Source: an uncultured Bacteroidales bacterium (GTDB lineage: Bacteria > Bacteroidota > Bacteroidia > Bacteroidales > JAUNSR01). Taken from it: a stretch of 55,619 nt of DNA. The first letter of the stretch is position 1. Every line of letters begins with the position of its first letter. Made by a program: the position numbers and the translations under genes. This document shows positions 26,971-37,300 of this stretch, piece by piece. The DNA lies in assembly GCA_947074105.1 (NCBI GenBank), contig CAMTON010000013.1:1-55619 (forward strand), written 5' to 3'. The notes beneath the pieces are model-generated. The model ran no database searches. It saw only the letters and a program-made list of their open reading frames with translations, and had not been told where the DNA came from.

Positions 26971-28158
26971 ATGAAAAAGATTTTTCTTGCATGTTTTGGA
27001 TCCTTTATTCCTTTATTTATTTTTTCACAGATAAATAATAAGGATGTAACGGAGGATGCTTTTTTAAAACGAGGTTATGTCTCCAATGTGTTTGTTGAGA
27101 ATTGTTTCCTTACTCTGGGTGGCGGAGTACAGGTCTATAATGGAGAGCATGACAATAAAGCGAAAGATGAAGACAGACTTTCGCCAGCCTTGGCCGTATC
27201 TATCGGCAAATGGTTTTCACCGGCCTTCGGTGCAAGACTAACTTACAACGGACTTCAGCTAAAACAGTATTCTCTTGCAACAGGATCGTCAACAACTTCC
27301 GGAACTGACCTTGTGGAAGATAAGATTAATTCCGGTTATGTCCATTTTGACGTAATGTTTAATCTTTTCGACGGCCTTGGAAAATACAGAGAAAACAGAT
27401 TTTACACTCTTAATCCTTACCTGGGTGCCGGTATCATGCATATGTGGAACGGTCCTGCAAGAGTAGATTATGCAATGAATGCAGGTTTATTAAATAGATT
27501 CCGACTTAGTAATAAATTTGATCTTCAGATTGATGCTATGATAGGAGCTGTTAACGGTGCCTTTGACGGAGATAATACACATAAATTCGATCTTTTCGTT
27601 TCCGGCAATGTGGGTCTTATATATAAATTCGGTAAAAGTAAGAAATGGCAGGGAGTATCTGAGTATAATCCTTATGCCAACGACGATTACGTTGCTCAGG
27701 TTGACAGCCTTAACAAAAGAATAAATGAAATAAGAAGTGAGCTCACCAAAGAAAGACGTCGCTCTTCGGTATCGCTTAAGAATACAAGATATATGGAAGA
27801 TCTTATATATGCAGCATATGTAAGCAAACACGGTAAAAGTAAGACAAAACCATGTACTTTATTCTTTGAATATGAAGATAACGATGTTCAGGGGCGCGAT
27901 ATGATGGTATTAAGTCATTATGTAAAAACAATAAAATCAGCACCGGAAGATGCTTCTTTTGTAATATCCTATTTTGACATAATCGGAGAAGAAACCAGTG
28001 AAACAGAAAGAAGCAGAAAAATGCAGAGAGCAAATTCGATAAAAGATATTCTTATGAAGAGATTCAATATCGATGGCTCAAAACTAAGTGTTTCAAAGAG
28101 CGATTACGATTTTGATGATGAGAATTTCAGTAATGTGATTCTTATTCAAAAACGATAG
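26971..28158 (+). CDS. OmpA-like outer-membrane protein with degenerate C-terminal domain
   Basis: The 395-residue protein has a signal peptide (MKKIFLACFGSFIPLFIFSQ) and an N-terminal region of alternating strands (residues about 40-235) resembling an 8-strand beta-barrel (LTLGGGVQVYNGEHDN, NPYLGAGIMHMW, VSGNVGLIYKFG). A short coiled-coil linker (about 245-280) leads to a C-terminal domain that only loosely follows the OmpA peptidoglycan-binding pattern (ERSRKMQRANSIKDILMKRFNIDGSKLSV). It is a paralogue of the next gene, which is 29 bp downstream and has a better conserved OmpA domain. It probably acts as a structural link of the outer membrane. The function is inferred from architecture only. 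Confidence 0.8.
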   Translation: MKKIFLACFGSFIPLFIFSQINNKDVTEDAFLKRGYVSNVFVENCFLTLGGGVQVYNGEHDNKAKDEDRLSPALAVSIGKWFSPAFGARLTYNGLQLKQYSLATGSSTTSGTDLVEDKINSGYVHFDVMFNLFDGLGKYRENRFYTLNPYLGAGIMHMWNGPARVDYAMNAGLLNRFRLSNKFDLQIDAMIGAVNGAFDGDNTHKFDLFVSGNVGLIYKFGKSKKWQGVSEYNPYANDDYVAQVDSLNKRINEIRSELTKERRRSSVSLKNTRYMEDLIYAAYVSKHGKSKTKPCTLFFEYEDNDVQGRDMMVLSHYVKTIKSAPEDASFVISYFDIIGEETSETERSRKMQRANSIKDILMKRFNIDGSKLSVSKSDYDFDDENFSNVILIQKR

Positions 28159-28187
28159 AGGTATAAACATTTAAAAGTATCAAGGTT

Positions 28188-29414
28188 ATGAAAAAATATA
28201 TATTGCTTACTATTTGTATTGCCGCTTTATCATTTAAATCGTATTCCCAGATTCTGGACTACAATCAAAGTGACAATAAACGCGTTGTTTTCAACGGTAT
28301 AAAATATAACTGGTTTGTTTCGACTTACGGAGGTATTAACATCCATGATGGCGATCTTTCCAGAGTGGGTGAATCTGCAGCTGACAGAGTCGGGCCCGGC
28401 GGAAAACTAAGTGTCGGTAAATGGCTTACCTCCGGAGTTGCAATAAGACTTTCTTATTCGGCTTATCATACAAAAAGAGGAGGAGTGGAATCAACTCTTG
28501 ACGAAAATCAAAATAAAAACTATTTCAAACATAATTCCAATTACGGTAATGTGACCGGAGACGTGATGTTTGATCTTATCAACATGATTGCAGGTTATAA
28601 TTTCAACAGAGTATATTCAGTAATGCCATATGCCGGTATCGGTTTCGCAGAAGCCTGGCAAAGTGATAATACTACCGATCTTACTACAAACCTGGGAATT
28701 ATGAATAAATTTAAGATTAACAGAAGTCTGGATATAAATTTAGACCTTACATCTTCTGTGATTTTCTCAAATTATAATTCTGATAAATCAGGACTCGGTA
28801 AATACAATTCTCTGTACGGTATAAATATCGGTATCACTTATAATATCGGAGCCAAAGAGATGAAGAATGTAAAAGATCTTAAGAAAAGATACAATCAGAC
28901 TGTTCTTGCAGAAAAAAGACGACTTATGCTTATATGCGCAGATGCAGAAGCAGCTCTTGAACAGGAAAAATATTTCAACAGTATGCTGGAAAACTCCTAT
29001 GCGTCGAGAAACGTAAACCTCGAAGAACTTACCGGTTTTTATGATGAAGAGACAGAAAATGAATCAGAAAAAATATTCGTATTCTTTGATCTTGGAAAAA
29101 GTTCCTTTGAAGAAAAATATAATATTATCCTTAAAAATTACGCTGACATTATCAAAACTTCACCTGCTACATCTTCTTTTAAAATTATCGGATATGCAGA
29201 TCTTCAGGCAGATAATGAAGAATATAATTACAGCCTTAGTTTAGAAAGAGCCAATAATGTAAAAAGTTGCCTTGTAAATGATTATCAGGTAGAAGAAAAC
29301 AGGATCATAATTGAGGCAAAAGGAAATAAGGATATGCTTTTCTCGGGAGATACAGAGCTAAACAGAGTCGTAATAATTGAACGATTTGAGCAAAAGACTG
29401 TCGAAGAAAAATAA
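28188..29414 (+). CDS. OmpA-family outer-membrane protein
   Basis: The 408-residue protein has a signal peptide (MKKYILLTICIAALSFKSYSQ), a beta-barrel-like region with the same landmarks as the preceding paralogue (VSTYGGINIHDGDLSR, MPYAGIGFAEAW, GINIGITYNIG), a coiled linker, and an OmpA C-terminal domain at about 295-400. The domain has IFVFFDLGKSSF, FKIIGYADLQADNEEYNYSLSLERANNVKSCL, and a final NRVVII. In the family this domain binds peptidoglycan and anchors the outer membrane. The two genes form a tandem-duplication operon ended by the terminator at 29538. Confidence 0.88.
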   Translation: MKKYILLTICIAALSFKSYSQILDYNQSDNKRVVFNGIKYNWFVSTYGGINIHDGDLSRVGESAADRVGPGGKLSVGKWLTSGVAIRLSYSAYHTKRGGVESTLDENQNKNYFKHNSNYGNVTGDVMFDLINMIAGYNFNRVYSVMPYAGIGFAEAWQSDNTTDLTTNLGIMNKFKINRSLDINLDLTSSVIFSNYNSDKSGLGKYNSLYGINIGITYNIGAKEMKNVKDLKKRYNQTVLAEKRRLMLICADAEAALEQEKYFNSMLENSYASRNVNLEELTGFYDEETENESEKIFVFFDLGKSSFEEKYNIILKNYADIIKTSPATSSFKIIGYADLQADNEEYNYSLSLERANNVKSCLVNDYQVEENRIIIEAKGNKDMLFSGDTELNRVVIIERFEQKTVEEK

Positions 29415-29537
29415 AGAAAAATGGGATTGTGAAATCCGTAATAATAAAATCCGGATCTTTTATAATTTATAATACCGGATCAATTTTAGTATGTTTTTTA
29501 TTTTACAGAGGTTAATACGGAAAATTTATCCGTATCT

Positions 29538-29572
29538 GAAATGGAACCTTGTGGTCAGGTTCCATTTCTTTG
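29538..29572 (+). terminator. Intrinsic terminator of the tandem OmpA-like operon
   Basis: GAAATGGAACCT and AGGTTCCATTTC form a perfect 12-bp stem with a 7-nt loop, followed by TTTG. Confidence 0.8.
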
Positions 29573-29580
29573 TAAAATAA

Positions 29581-29624
29581 AATAACGCTCTGTATGAAAA
29601 CAATCATACGGAGCGTTATTTTTT
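29581..29624 (-). terminator. Terminator of mtaB, active in both directions by symmetry
   Basis: AATAACGCTCTGTATGA and TCATACGGAGCGTTATT pair over 17 bp with one G-T, with A-runs on one side and T-runs on the other. On the minus strand it lies 27 bp after the mtaB stop. Confidence 0.85.
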
Positions 29625-29650
29625 ATATCTGATAATGTCATTTATGTCTG

Positions 29651-30967
29651 TTATGCCGGAAGAAGCGAATCTCCGGTTTCATTAAAACCACCCAAAATCA
29701 ATTCTGTTGACTGATTGACTAAAGACGGATCATTCTGAATTTCTACACGGACATAATTTTCAGTAAAACCATGCATCGGTTTTCCTTTACCTGGTTTTTC
29801 GAAAAGAACCTTCACCTTTTTTCCGATCTGAGAATTATAGAAAGCTTTAAGCTTCTCTTCTGAAAGTTCAAGTATCGCCTGACTGCGACGATGCTTTTCT
29901 TTCGTATCTACTGTATGTTCTATTTTAAGAGCCATAGTTCCGGGACGCTCAGAATATGTAAATACATGAAGCTGACTAATGTCCAGAGAACGTATGAAAT
30001 TAAGAGTCTCGTCAAACAGTTCTTCTGTTTCCCCGCGCACTCCTACTATAACGTCAACACCTATAAAACAATCCGGCATTACGGATTTTATTTTTTCTAT
30101 TTTATGACGGAAAAGAGCAGTATCATAATGACGTTGCATTAATTTCAGTACTTCGTCACTTCCTGATTGAAGCGGAATATGAAAATGCGGAGCAAATCGG
30201 CGAGAAGAAGCTACAAATTCAATTATCTCATCTGTCAGAAGATCAGGTTCAATTGAAGATATTCTATAACGTTCGATACCTTCAACTTCATCAAGCGCCT
30301 TTACCAGATCGAAAAACGTTTCTCCTGTCGTTTTTCCGAAATCACCAATATTTACACCTGTAAGAACAATCTCTTTGCCTCCCTGAGCAGCTACATTTTC
30401 TGCCTGTTTTACAAGATCTGCAACCGAGCCGTTACGGCTTCTGCCTCTAGCCATAGGAATAGTACAATAAGAGCAGAAATAATCGCATCCGTCCTGCACT
30501 TTAAGGAAGTAACGTGTTCTGTCACCGCTTGAGCAAGATGGCTGAAATGATCGTATATCTTTGAATTTACTTGTAACAATTTTTCCCTCTTCAGAATCGC
30601 TTTTCTTCATATCTCCGATATAATCAAGGATATTAAGCTTTTCCTGAGCTCCTATGACAAGATCCACATCAGGTATTGAAGCAATCTCTTCCGGTTTAAG
30701 CTGTGCGTAACAACCTGTAACTACTACAAAAGATCCGGGATTGCGTCGGGAGATTTTACGTATTGCCTGACGGCATTTCTTGTCGGCAAGCTCTGTTACA
30801 GAGCATGTATTGATAATGCACACGTCCGCTATTTCTCCGGCACGCGCTTTACGTATACCGTTTTCGGCAAGCAGTTTCCCTATCGATGATGTTTCTGCGA
30901 AATTAAGTTTACAGCCAAGTGTGAAATAAGCGGCTTTTTTATTTTCGAAAATACTATTGTCTATCAT
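29651..30967 (-). CDS. mtaB: tRNA (N6-threonylcarbamoyladenosine-37-C2)-methylthiotransferase
   Basis: The 438-residue protein has the three parts of the methylthiotransferase family. The N-terminal UPF0004 domain carries cluster cysteines C19 (YFTLGCKLN), C55 (NTCSV) and C86 (TGCYAQ). The radical-SAM domain has C161-x3-C165-x2-C168 (DGCDYFCSYC). A C-terminal TRAM-like region starts near residue 375 (IGKKVKVLFEKPGKGKPMHGFTENYVRV). The FTLGCKLN start is the MtaB signature, in contrast to ETYGCQMN in MiaB and LGCxKN in RimO. The enzyme adds a methylthio group to t6A37 of ANN-decoding tRNAs. It is monocistronic, with a possible promoter at 31134-31141. Confidence 0.95.
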   Translation of the reverse strand: MIDNSIFENKKAAYFTLGCKLNFAETSSIGKLLAENGIRKARAGEIADVCIINTCSVTELADKKCRQAIRKISRRNPGSFVVVTGCYAQLKPEEIASIPDVDLVIGAQEKLNILDYIGDMKKSDSEEGKIVTSKFKDIRSFQPSCSSGDRTRYFLKVQDGCDYFCSYCTIPMARGRSRNGSVADLVKQAENVAAQGGKEIVLTGVNIGDFGKTTGETFFDLVKALDEVEGIERYRISSIEPDLLTDEIIEFVASSRRFAPHFHIPLQSGSDEVLKLMQRHYDTALFRHKIEKIKSVMPDCFIGVDVIVGVRGETEELFDETLNFIRSLDISQLHVFTYSERPGTMALKIEHTVDTKEKHRRSQAILELSEEKLKAFYNSQIGKKVKVLFEKPGKGKPMHGFTENYVRVEIQNDPSLVNQSTELILGGFNETGDSLLPA

Positions 30968-31133
30968 TTTTTCCTTCCGTAAGTTTTTAAGCCTTAAATA
31001 TTATCCTCATTTTTAAAACTTTATCCTCCTTATATGTTATAATTATGTCGTACATAATTCGTTTGGGATGTTCACGTAAAGTAATAAAATATATGAGCGG
31101 CTTATTATGAATATTGTGATGATTAACAGCCTG

Positions 31134-31141
31134 CAAAGTTA
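31134..31141 (-). promoter_or_regulatory. -7 promoter element (TAACTTTG) for mtaB
   Basis: TAACTTTGC on the minus strand matches the -7 consensus; the leader to the ATG at 30967 would be about 160 nt. No clear -33 element is seen. Confidence 0.38.
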
Positions 31142-31196
31142 CTCATTTTGAGTCTTCGTTAAAGTTAAGATTTGTATAAGAAGTTTATGTAATAGG

Positions 31197-31226
31197 TTGT
31201 AAATGACAATAATCTTTATATTTTTG
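31197..31226 (+). promoter_or_regulatory. Promoter of the acyl-CoA ligase gene, TTG-N19-TATTTTTG
   Basis: TTG at 31197-31199 and TATTTTTG at 31219-31226 are separated by 19 bp, the standard Bacteroidota arrangement. Transcription would start about 17 nt before the ATG at 31250. Confidence 0.6.
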
Positions 31227-31249
31227 CACACTAAAGAAAATTTTGTGTT

Positions 31250-32926
31250 ATGATTCAGGAAAACTTTGTCAAATTATATGAGAATAGTTTCAAAGAGAAC
31301 TGGGATTTGCCTGTTTTTACAGATTACAATTCCGGTAAAACTTTGAAATACGGGGAATTTGCAGCGGAGATTGCTAAACTTCATTTGCTTTTCGAGGAAA
31401 TGGGAGTTCAGAAAGGAGATAAGATCGCTCTTATCGGCCGAAACAATATACCATGGGCGATAACATATATCGCAACCATAACTTTTGGTGCTGTGATTGT
31501 TCCGATACTTCAGGATTTCTCTTCAAATGATATACATCATATTATAAATCATTCGGATTCTATCCTTCTTTTTGTTGGAGACAATATATGGGATCTTGTA
31601 GAAGAGGATCAACTTGAAAAAGTAAAAGGCATTTTCTCTCTTGCCAACGACTCGTTTAAGGTACTTAGCAAGTTTGAAAGCGAAGATATAGAAAAAGCAC
31701 GTGAACGATCTCATCATAGATATAACGAACTTTACAAAGATGGCTTTAAAGTTGAGCATATAAATTATGCAGAAACATCGAATGATGATCTTGTATTGTT
31801 GAATTATACTTCAGGAACTACCGGCTTCAGTAAGGGTGTTATGCTTACGGGCAACAATCTTGCCGGAAACACGGTATTTGGTATAAATTCAAAACTCCAT
31901 TATAAGGGAAGTCGTTGCCTTTCATTCCTTCCGCTTGCTCATGCTTACGGATGTGCTTTTGATTTTCTTGTTCCACTTGCGGTCGGAACACATGTTACAC
32001 TTCTGGGTAAGATCCCTTCACCTAAGATCATACTTGAGGCTTTCGCCAAAGTCAAACCAAGTCTTATCTGCTGTGTCCCTCTTGTGATGGAAAAGATATA
32101 CCGTAAGAATATTGAGCCGCAGTTATCAAAAAGATCTATGAGATGGGCTATGATGATTCCTCTTCTTGATCAGGCTATCCATAGAAAAATCAGAGAGAAA
32201 ATGATTGATAGCTTCGGAGGAGAATTCGAGCAGATCATAATCGGAGGAGCGCCGTTAAATAAGGAAGTGGAAGATTTTCTTTACAAAATAAAATTCCCTT
32301 TCACTGTCGGTTACGGAATGACAGAATGTGCTCCGCTTGTAAGTTACTCACACTGGACTGATTTTGTTCCTACTTCATGCGGTCGCGTTCTGGAAGGATA
32401 TATGGAGGTGAAAATTGACTCTACGGATCCAAAACATATTCCGGGCGAGATCCTTGTAAAAGGAGAAAATGTCATGAAAGGATATTATAAGAATGAAACA
32501 GCCAGTAAAGCAGTTCTTGATGACGACGGTTGGTTACACACTGGGGATATGGGTACTGTTTCTGAAGATGATACGATTTTCATTCGCGGACGCCTTAAAA
32601 CTATGATTCTTGGCTCAAGCGGACAGAATATCTATCCCGAAGAGATTGAATCCAAGCTTAACAATCTGCCTTTTGTAATGGAAAGTCTTGTTATAGAGAG
32701 AGACAATAAGCTTATAGGTCTTGTTTATCCGGATTACGGAGCCGCAGATGCATGCGGACTTAATAACTCGGGACTTATCGATGCTATGAATGAAAATCTT
32801 AAGACGCTTAACAGTGAAGTTGCGCCTTATGAACGTCTTGCTTCTATCGATCTGTATCCTAATGAGTTTGAAAAGACACCGAAAAGAAGCATTAAAAGAT
32901 ATCTTTATACAAATTTCGGCAAATAA
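31250..32926 (+). CDS. Long-chain fatty-acid-CoA ligase (AMP-binding enzyme)
   Basis: The 558-residue cytoplasmic enzyme shows the AMP-binding family motifs: the phosphate loop YTSGTTGFSKGVMLTGNN (residues about 183-200), the adenine motif GYGMTECAP, and GWLHTGDMGTVSEDDTIFIRGRLKTMILGSSGQNIYPEEIE leading into the C-terminal cap with the catalytic Lys in KRSIKRYLY. It activates fatty acids as acyl-AMP and then acyl-CoA. Bacteroidota often carry several such ligases; chain length cannot be predicted here. It has its own promoter and terminator. The FadL-type transporter at 54058 could supply its substrate. Confidence 0.92.
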   Translation: MIQENFVKLYENSFKENWDLPVFTDYNSGKTLKYGEFAAEIAKLHLLFEEMGVQKGDKIALIGRNNIPWAITYIATITFGAVIVPILQDFSSNDIHHIINHSDSILLFVGDNIWDLVEEDQLEKVKGIFSLANDSFKVLSKFESEDIEKARERSHHRYNELYKDGFKVEHINYAETSNDDLVLLNYTSGTTGFSKGVMLTGNNLAGNTVFGINSKLHYKGSRCLSFLPLAHAYGCAFDFLVPLAVGTHVTLLGKIPSPKIILEAFAKVKPSLICCVPLVMEKIYRKNIEPQLSKRSMRWAMMIPLLDQAIHRKIREKMIDSFGGEFEQIIIGGAPLNKEVEDFLYKIKFPFTVGYGMTECAPLVSYSHWTDFVPTSCGRVLEGYMEVKIDSTDPKHIPGEILVKGENVMKGYYKNETASKAVLDDDGWLHTGDMGTVSEDDTIFIRGRLKTMILGSSGQNIYPEEIESKLNNLPFVMESLVIERDNKLIGLVYPDYGAADACGLNNSGLIDAMNENLKTLNSEVAPYERLASIDLYPNEFEKTPKRSIKRYLYTNFGK

Positions 32927-33008
32927 ATCTATTTAAGATCAGTTATACTTAAGCGATACTTTTATTCTATTATATTGAAATATAAGTCGCTGTTAAAGGA
33001 ATAAAATC

Positions 33009-33054
33009 AACAGTCCCTTTTAAGAAAATCATCTTAAAAGGGACTGTTCTTTTA
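33009..33054 (+). terminator. Intrinsic terminator of the acyl-CoA ligase gene
   Basis: AACAGTCCCTTTTAAGA and its exact complement form a 17-bp stem with a 6-nt loop, followed by CTTTT. By symmetry it can also end the convergent lipoprotein gene at 33081. Confidence 0.9.
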
Positions 33055-33080
33055 TAAATAAAAAATGCCATGACTGTTTA

Positions 33081-33467
33081 TCAATCATAGCATGCCCTAT
33101 ATATCGTTCCGTCCTGTGCGGCACTGTAATAGACTGTATCATTTCCCATAATCACAACAATCGGAGTCGTCCTGTAGAGTGCATTATTATTCACTGTTAC
33201 TGTAATAATGAGATTTGTCGTATCCTGAAGCCCTGTCCCGGAATTGGGATTTACGGCTATCCATGTCTGAGCTCTGTCAGGAACTATTATTTTCCAGGGT
33301 TCATCACAATAGATCTGATTACTAATATCCCCCCCCTGTGTAGTGAAGCAAAGATTGCTAAATGCCAACCCTCTTCTCACTTTTTTTTCCTCGTCACCGC
33401 AACATATCAGAAGAGCTATTGCAAATATCAGGAAGAAAGTTCGATAGACGATCCTGACCAAACCCAT
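33081..33467 (-). CDS. Small lipoprotein with a single BACON-like domain
   Basis: Two in-frame ATGs exist. The one at 33467 is preferred over 33518 because it gives a normal lipoprotein signal (MGLVRIVYRTFFLIFAIALLICCGDEE). The mature part of about 100 residues is one BACON-like beta-sandwich (FTTQGGDISNQIYCDEPWKIIVP ... TWIAVNPNSGTG ... NNNALYRTTPIVVIMGNDTVYYSAAQDG). BACON domains are thought to bind mucin or glycans, or to space surface proteins. Nothing catalytic is attached here, which is unusual for the domain. It runs convergently towards the acyl-CoA ligase gene. The function is unknown. Confidence 0.72.
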   Translation of the reverse strand: MGLVRIVYRTFFLIFAIALLICCGDEEKKVRRGLAFSNLCFTTQGGDISNQIYCDEPWKIIVPDRAQTWIAVNPNSGTGLQDTTNLIITVTVNNNALYRTTPIVVIMGNDTVYYSAAQDGTIYRACYD

Positions 33468-33594
33468 AAAAGGGTTAAGGATTTTTTGAATCCTGGAAAT
33501 TGACGATTTGGCTGTCATTTGGTTGAATCTTGCTGGACTACAGGGTAAGGGAATTTTTTTATATATATGAGAAATAAAGAGTCAATCTCATAAT

Positions 33595-34035
33595 TTAGTC
33601 GATAGAAACTATCTGACAATTCAAAATCCAGCGTCTTTTGAATTTATCTGTAATTACCGCATACATGGCATGCCAGAAAGCCTTATGAATAGGAATTTCC
33701 ACTGTACCGCCTTCCTGCAATCTATGGTAGATCTTATCCATTTCTTCAGTATCGGCAAATTCAAGAGCAATAACTGTATCGACTCCATAGTGGAAAGGTG
33801 CATTTTCCATCTTATCCTGAAGATATATATGGCTTCCGTCATCAGGAAGAGCGATAGAAGCGTGCATTATTTTATCCTGCCATTTTTCTGAAACAGGTGT
33901 ATGTTCTTTTTGCAGATTCTCTATGTTATCACCATAGGTCTGAACTTTAACTTCTTTTCCGTCGAATACTTTTGTATAGAAAGCTATTGCATCACTGCAA
34001 TTTCCGTCGAAAGTTAGAACCGGAGCTAGTTTCAT
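33595..34035 (-). CDS. VOC superfamily (glyoxalase/PhnB-like) protein
   Basis: The 146-residue cytoplasmic protein has the PhnB-like start MKLAPVLTFDGNCSDAIAFYTKVFDGKEV, followed by MHASIALPDDGSHIYLQD and DTVIALEFADTEEMDKIYHRLQEGGTVEIPIHKAFWHAMYAVITDKFKRRWILN. This is the two betaalphabeta-beta-beta units of the VOC fold. Members of this subgroup are usually annotated as glyoxalase or 3-demethylubiquinone methyltransferase-like, but their chemistry is mostly unknown. The gene appears monocistronic. No promoter of the standard type is visible upstream. Confidence 0.85.
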   Translation of the reverse strand: MKLAPVLTFDGNCSDAIAFYTKVFDGKEVKVQTYGDNIENLQKEHTPVSEKWQDKIMHASIALPDDGSHIYLQDKMENAPFHYGVDTVIALEFADTEEMDKIYHRLQEGGTVEIPIHKAFWHAMYAVITDKFKRRWILNCQIVSID

Positions 34036-34312
34036 AATTAATATTCTTTTAGTGAGATAAACTTATTTTTTTCCAAAGAGAATCTGATGTTTTAATTCTC
34101 CTTTGGTAATAAAACATTGCTTGACCGGATTGGTTTGGTACTTTTTGTTAAATAATAATACATAGGCAAGTTTTAAAAATCAATTAACATACGTTGAACG
34201 ATTATGTTAAGGCTTATAATAAAATGAAATATATAAAAATGAACTTGTTGATTATTAAATAATTATTTTATTTTGTTTAATTGATATATAAAATAATATA
34301 AAATTAACTATC

Positions 34313-37300
34313 ATGAAGTGTAGACTGGTTTTAATGTATCTTTTGGGATTACTTCCCGTTATTCTTTTTGCTGTTCCCGGTAACAGAAAGCCTATAAAAA
34401 AAGATTTGCCTGATGGTAAGTCGTTAACAATTATTGTAAACGGAGATGAGTTTTTTAACTGGCTTACTACAGCCGACGGTTATTTTGTTTCACCCGGAAA
34501 AGATGGCTTCTATTATTATATGGAAGAGATGGGAGATTCTGTTGGTGTAAGTGATATCAAAGCATACGATACGCAATACCGATCGCAGGATGAAAAAGAA
34601 TATCTTGAAAAGAATACAAAGCAACTTCTTCCCGCGCTTAAGAAAAGATCTAATGTTTCAAGAATTGTGGCCCCGATAACAAACGCCGGCAAAGGATCGT
34701 GGCTTCTTGAAGACAATCCTTTCAGAGATAAGGTAGCTGTAGATTATATTGTCATTCCGGTAAATTTCGCAGATAAGAAATTAAAGTTTACGGAGGCTGA
34801 TTTCGAAAGATTATGTAATGAGGAAGGTCTTAGTGAATGGGGGCTGAGAGGTAGTGTGAAAGATTATTTTGAAGATATGTCGTTCGGCAGGTTCTCTCCC
34901 CGGGCTATCGTTATGCCCGTAATGGAATCCTATTATAATTCCCGTTATATAGCATCTTCGCAAGGTACTTATCTTGACAATTCCGTATTCAATCATCTTT
35001 CAAGTAACGGCTATAACTGGGGAGATGTAAGTAAACACGGAGCTCCTAAAGTAGTAGTGGTATTTCCCGGATTTTCACAGAGTGAAACAGGAGATCCGAA
35101 TGATATATGGGCTAACAGTCATACAGTATCAAAAGCCGATAAGACAATATATCAACATTATATAAATATAATTTATACGCCTGAATTCGATAAGTATCCG
35201 GAAGAACTTCCCGGAACATATACTTTCTGCCATGAGTTCAGTCATACCCTTGGTGCCCCTGACCTGTATGATACCAATGCAGAAGTTGACGGCCAGCATT
35301 TTGAACATAAAAACTGGGATATCATGGTAGGTTCGGACAGCAGAGATGCTCCCTCTCATAATTCTTTTGTAAGATACCGTCTGGGATGGATCGATGAAGC
35401 TATAGAGCTGACTCAGCCGTCTTCAGTTATGATTAAGGATGTTGAGACCGAACGTTGCGGATATTTTTATAAGACAGGGACAGAAGGTGAATTCTTCTGG
35501 CTCGAAAACAGACAAAAACAGAAATGGGATATGAACATTCCTAACAGCGGAATGCTGATATATCATGTCGATTCTGTGACATGGACAAAAAAATGCAGGG
35601 GTTATTATTCCGGAGGAATGGTATCCGGACTGTTTTACAGAAATCAGATCAATGCTGATGCTTCAAGACCGGGATTCGACCTTGAGGAAGCCGACGGATT
35701 GAAGGATTATGAAACAAGAGCGGGAGACTGTTTTCCGGGCAGTTCCGGTATTACGGAATTCAGTGATAACACTTTTCCCGATTCAAAAGATTATGCGGGT
35801 ACGGCGACAGGCAAATCGCTTAAGAATATAAGACTCTCTGATAATACGATATTTTTTGATTTTATGGGTGGGGGAGATCCTGTAACGGAAATTATTACCC
35901 GCGATATTGCCTTGTCATCAGAAAACGGCATGAAAATAATCTCTGAAATAAAGAGAGGTGGCAATATCAATATATCGGAAGCAGGTGTTTATTACGGTCT
36001 GACAGAGATGACTGTAAAAAACAAAGTCAAAGGGAAAATACAGGATGATAACGTGACAACCGATATATCCGGTCTGAAATATAACATCGCTTATTATGTC
36101 AAACCATATATCATTGTAAACGGAAAAGAGATTACAGGACCGATAAAAAATAAAAGAACAGTATTGAATAAGGTTTCCGGATTTCCCGTAACATTCGACT
36201 TTACTAAAAGCGAAACTATGAATTCTATAATTCCGGAAGCGAATACTGATGGCTATTCTCCGGAGTTTAAGGAATCTTCCAAAACATTGAATCTGCCGCT
36301 TTCTTCAAAGGCCATAATGCCGATGATGAATGTTACGAAAAACAAACCTGTTTATATAAATTATAAAAATCCGGTCATAATAAATCCTGACTCCTTTACT
36401 CCGTATCTGTATTACAGATATGGATATGATGATGAATGGAAAGCGATAAAAGAGGGACTCATAAATCTTAGCATCATACCGGAAGAGAGTCAGATTCAGT
36501 TCGCCATTGGTGCGGAACAGGAATATTCATATTTCTTCGGTTCGTATACAAATTATGACTTCCCACCGTATTATAAGCGTATAGTATCCTATTCTCCTGT
36601 TATAACCTTTTCAGATATAAAACCGGATGAACTTATCATTACTGATTTTCCTTTTTCTGCGGAATATGACAGTAAATCAGATTATTCGCTTTGGGGAGAG
36701 ATCCCGTCGGGTAACTATACAGATAACAATGCTGATATTATTAATTATCCGTCTGAGAATTTCAGACTTCTGACGTCTAAAACGTCGGTATTTAAGTCAG
36801 ATATCATTTTGCCGAAGCTTAATACTTCCGGTCTGAAAAATCCGACCTTAAAATTTATCTATAATGGGATAAACGGAGAGGGACTATATGTAAAATACAG
36901 AACGGATGATTCGCAGGAATGGAAACTTCTGTTATATGACAATCTTCCGGATGCTGAAACTTATTATGAATATTTCTTTAAAGACTATTATATCGATCTT
37001 CCGAAAGAAAAAGAGTTACAGTTGAAAATATATAATTTAAAATCAGTTGTTGCGAATTATGGTGTTTCATACGGAAGAAAGGGTGCCGGCAACCTTATAA
37101 AACTTAAGGTTGGAGAAAAGGAAGATCAGGAAATTTCGTTCTATAATATTATTCAGGAGAAACCTGTAGTCAGGACAGAGCTTTTTTGTGATCCCTCTTA
37201 TTATTCCGAAGCAGGAATTGTAATTAATAATAAGGAGTTTGTAAAAAATGAATATCAGAGGAGTTCGGTAAGCAATATAAGGGTTCCGGGGCTGAAGGAG

